From: Marinagarivorans sp. UBA5868 | Lineage (GTDB): Bacteria; Pseudomonadota; Gammaproteobacteria; Pseudomonadales; Cellvibrionaceae | Length of the DNA stretch: 8,147 nucleotides | Direction of reading: 5' to 3' | Assembly: GCA_002432095.1 (NCBI GenBank) | Contig: DJFQ01000085.1 | Location: 1 to 8,147 of the forward strand | Shown here: piece by piece, positions 7,447 through 8,147 of the stretch | How the letters are laid out: each line of letters begins with the position of its first letter | How positions within the stretch are numbered: position 1 is the first letter of the stretch | Notes under the pieces: model-generated | Seen by the model: the letters and a program-made list of their open reading frames with translations, nothing else | The model's database searches: none | Told to the model about the DNA's origin: nothing | Made by a program: the position numbers and the translations under genes

Positions 7447-7590
7447 ACATTTTAGTCAAAAATATATTTGGCAAGTCAGTTAGATTTTTAAGCAAAAATA
7501 GAATTGGATTTTTTATCAAAAATTGAAAAGGTTAACGCTTTTGTCATATTTATTATCAAACAGGAAGTACGTCAGATTTTTTAAGCAAGC
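7441..7590. repeat. Array of AT-rich palindromic motifs (ATTTTT-N4-AAAAAT)
   Basis: Three closely similar palindromes lie in 75 bases: ATTTTAGTCAAAAAT (7449-7463), ATTTTTAAGCAAAAAT (7484-7499) and ATTTTTTATCAAAAAT (7508-7523). The first also sits inside a perfect 8-bp inverted repeat, TTTTTGAC/GTCAAAAA (7441-7448 and 7455-7462). A fourth, degenerate copy, ATTTTTTAAGCAA, is at 7576-7588. The shared pattern is a T-run, three or four central bases ending in C, and an A-run. They lie upstream of the malectin lipoprotein gene and may be operator sites or a bent, nucleoid-protein-bound upstream element. Confidence 0.45.
7527..7543. promoter_or_regulatory. LacI-family-like operator candidate
   Basis: AAAAGGTTAACGCTTTTG (from 7526) contains TTAACGCTTT, close to the general LacI-family operator core with a central CG (AARCGYTT), with outer arms AAAAG and CTTTT. 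It sits just upstream of a possible -10 (TATTAT at 7551-7556) for the malectin lipoprotein gene. No regulator gene is in the window, so this rests on sequence resemblance alone. Confidence 0.3.
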
Positions 7591-7671
7591 TTCACGCTAG
7601 CCTTGTAAGAGTTATGGCTTTGCGTGCGTATATTTAAAAACGAAAAATATAATCGGATTCGGTAAAACTCT

Positions 7672-8147
7672 ATGCATACACGAATACTTGCGTCGCTTTT
7701 AATATTGTCATTGGCCGGATGTGGCGGTGGCGAAGATAAACAAGCCAGCAGCAGTAGCTCGTCCAGCGGTTCCGGTGGCTCCTCTTCCTCGTCTTCTTCC
7801 TCTTCCTCTAGTTCGTCCACATCGTCTTCAGGTGGTCCTCGTTTTGTTTGGGAAAGGGCTTTTGGTATTAATGTGGGTGGCGACGAGTTTGTCTCTGCAT
7901 TGGGTTATGTGTACCAAAAAGATAGAGACTTTGTCGGCGGAACCCTTAGTAGTACCGTCGATGCAATTTCTAACACCAGCGATGACACGCTTTATCAGTC
8001 TGAGCGATACGGAAATTATTCTTATCAGTTGCCGGTCGAGGCTGGCCGATATCGCGTTACTTTAAAAATGACGGAAATGTATCAAACGGCAAATGCCGCT
8101 CGAATATTTAGCGTATCCGTAGAAGGACAACAAATTGTCAATAATAT
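7672..8147 (+). CDS. Malectin-domain (CBM57-like) lipoprotein, N-terminal part (runs off the right edge)
   Basis: An ATG at 7672 opens a frame with no stop to the window end, 158 complete codons. Residues 1-16 are a short lipoprotein signal peptide with lipobox LAGC, lipidated at Cys17 and followed by Gly-Gly-Gly. A serine-rich linker (26-53) follows. From about residue 64 a malectin-like carbohydrate-binding fold begins: FGINVGGDEF, then VYQKDRDFVGG, YQSERYGNYSYQLPV, the strand YRVTLKMTEMY, and ARIFSVSVEGQQI at the edge. Malectin domains bind di- and oligosaccharides and in bacteria are often fused to glycoside hydrolases such as GH2, or act as stand-alone surface binders. Which applies here depends on sequence beyond the window. 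The Shine-Dalgarno is weak (GGTAA about 10 bases upstream), but the start is supported by the exact lipoprotein signal that follows. Confidence 0.85.
   Translation, partial: MHTRILASLLILSLAGCGGGEDKQASSSSSSSGSGGSSSSSSSSSSSSSTSSSGGPRFVWERAFGINVGGDEFVSALGYVYQKDRDFVGGTLSSTVDAISNTSDDTLYQSERYGNYSYQLPVEAGRYRVTLKMTEMYQTANAARIFSVSVEGQQIVNN
7747..7830 (+). other. Polyserine linker of the malectin lipoprotein
   Basis: About 28 codons, mostly serine with a GSGG interruption and one threonine, place the malectin domain away from the lipid anchor. The tract is rich in TCN codons (tcc, tct, tcg). It matches the linkers of the other two lipoproteins in position but not in codon order. Confidence 0.88.

Larger units (their letters stand above)
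7388..7671. other. Intergenic region between GH43 and malectin lipoprotein genes
   Basis: About 280 strongly AT-rich bases separate two codirectional genes, enough for an independent promoter. It contains a weak terminator just after the GH43 stop, then three AT-rich palindromes and a degenerate fourth copy, then a LacI-operator-like palindrome followed by a TATTAT hexamer (7551-7556) that may be a -10. No good -35 is visible at standard spacing. No gene is seen in this interval on either strand. Confidence 0.6.

Noticed and set aside
7581..7820. Minus-strand frame with Glu-rich start
   Set aside because: It is antisense to the third polyserine linker and runs into the AT-rich intergenic DNA; an artefact.

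Overview
The window looks like chromosomal DNA of a marine or soil gammaproteobacterium that degrades complex polysaccharides, most likely in the Cellvibrionaceae (Cellvibrio, Saccharophagus, Teredinibacter and relatives). The main clue is three secreted lipoproteins that each carry a Cys-Gly-Gly lipid-anchor start followed at once by a long polyserine linker, then carbohydrate-active modules. That layout is a hallmark of this group. The assignment is an inference; no rRNA or housekeeping gene is present to confirm it.

Layout. (1) Positions 1-2081, minus strand: the N-terminal ~693 codons of a large sensor protein made of repeated 'two-component regulator propeller' blades; its output domain lies beyond the left edge. 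(2) 2082-2378: intergenic, holding a 77-bp MITE-like inverted-repeat element. (3) 2379-5246, minus strand: a 955-residue lipoprotein of glycoside hydrolase family 59 (galactocerebrosidase/beta-galactosidase family) with an extra C-terminal beta-rich module. (4) 5247-5599: an AT-rich divergent control region. (5) 5600-7387, plus strand: a 595-residue lipoprotein with a CBM6 module and a GH43 catalytic domain. (6) 7388-7671: intergenic, with a weak terminator and an array of AT-rich palindromes. (7) 7672 to the right edge, plus strand: the start of a third lipoprotein with a malectin-like (CBM57-like) domain.

Together the genes read as part of a surface-anchored glycan-degradation locus. GH59 enzymes release beta-linked galactose, and GH43 enzymes typically remove arabinose, xylose or galactose side groups. 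The malectin and CBM6 modules would hold the enzymes on the substrate, and the propeller sensor is the kind of receptor that switches such loci on when oligosaccharides appear. A galactose-containing plant or algal polymer such as arabinogalactan is a reasonable guess for the target, but the sequence does not prove it. I found no tRNA, rRNA, CRISPR array, transposase or phage gene.
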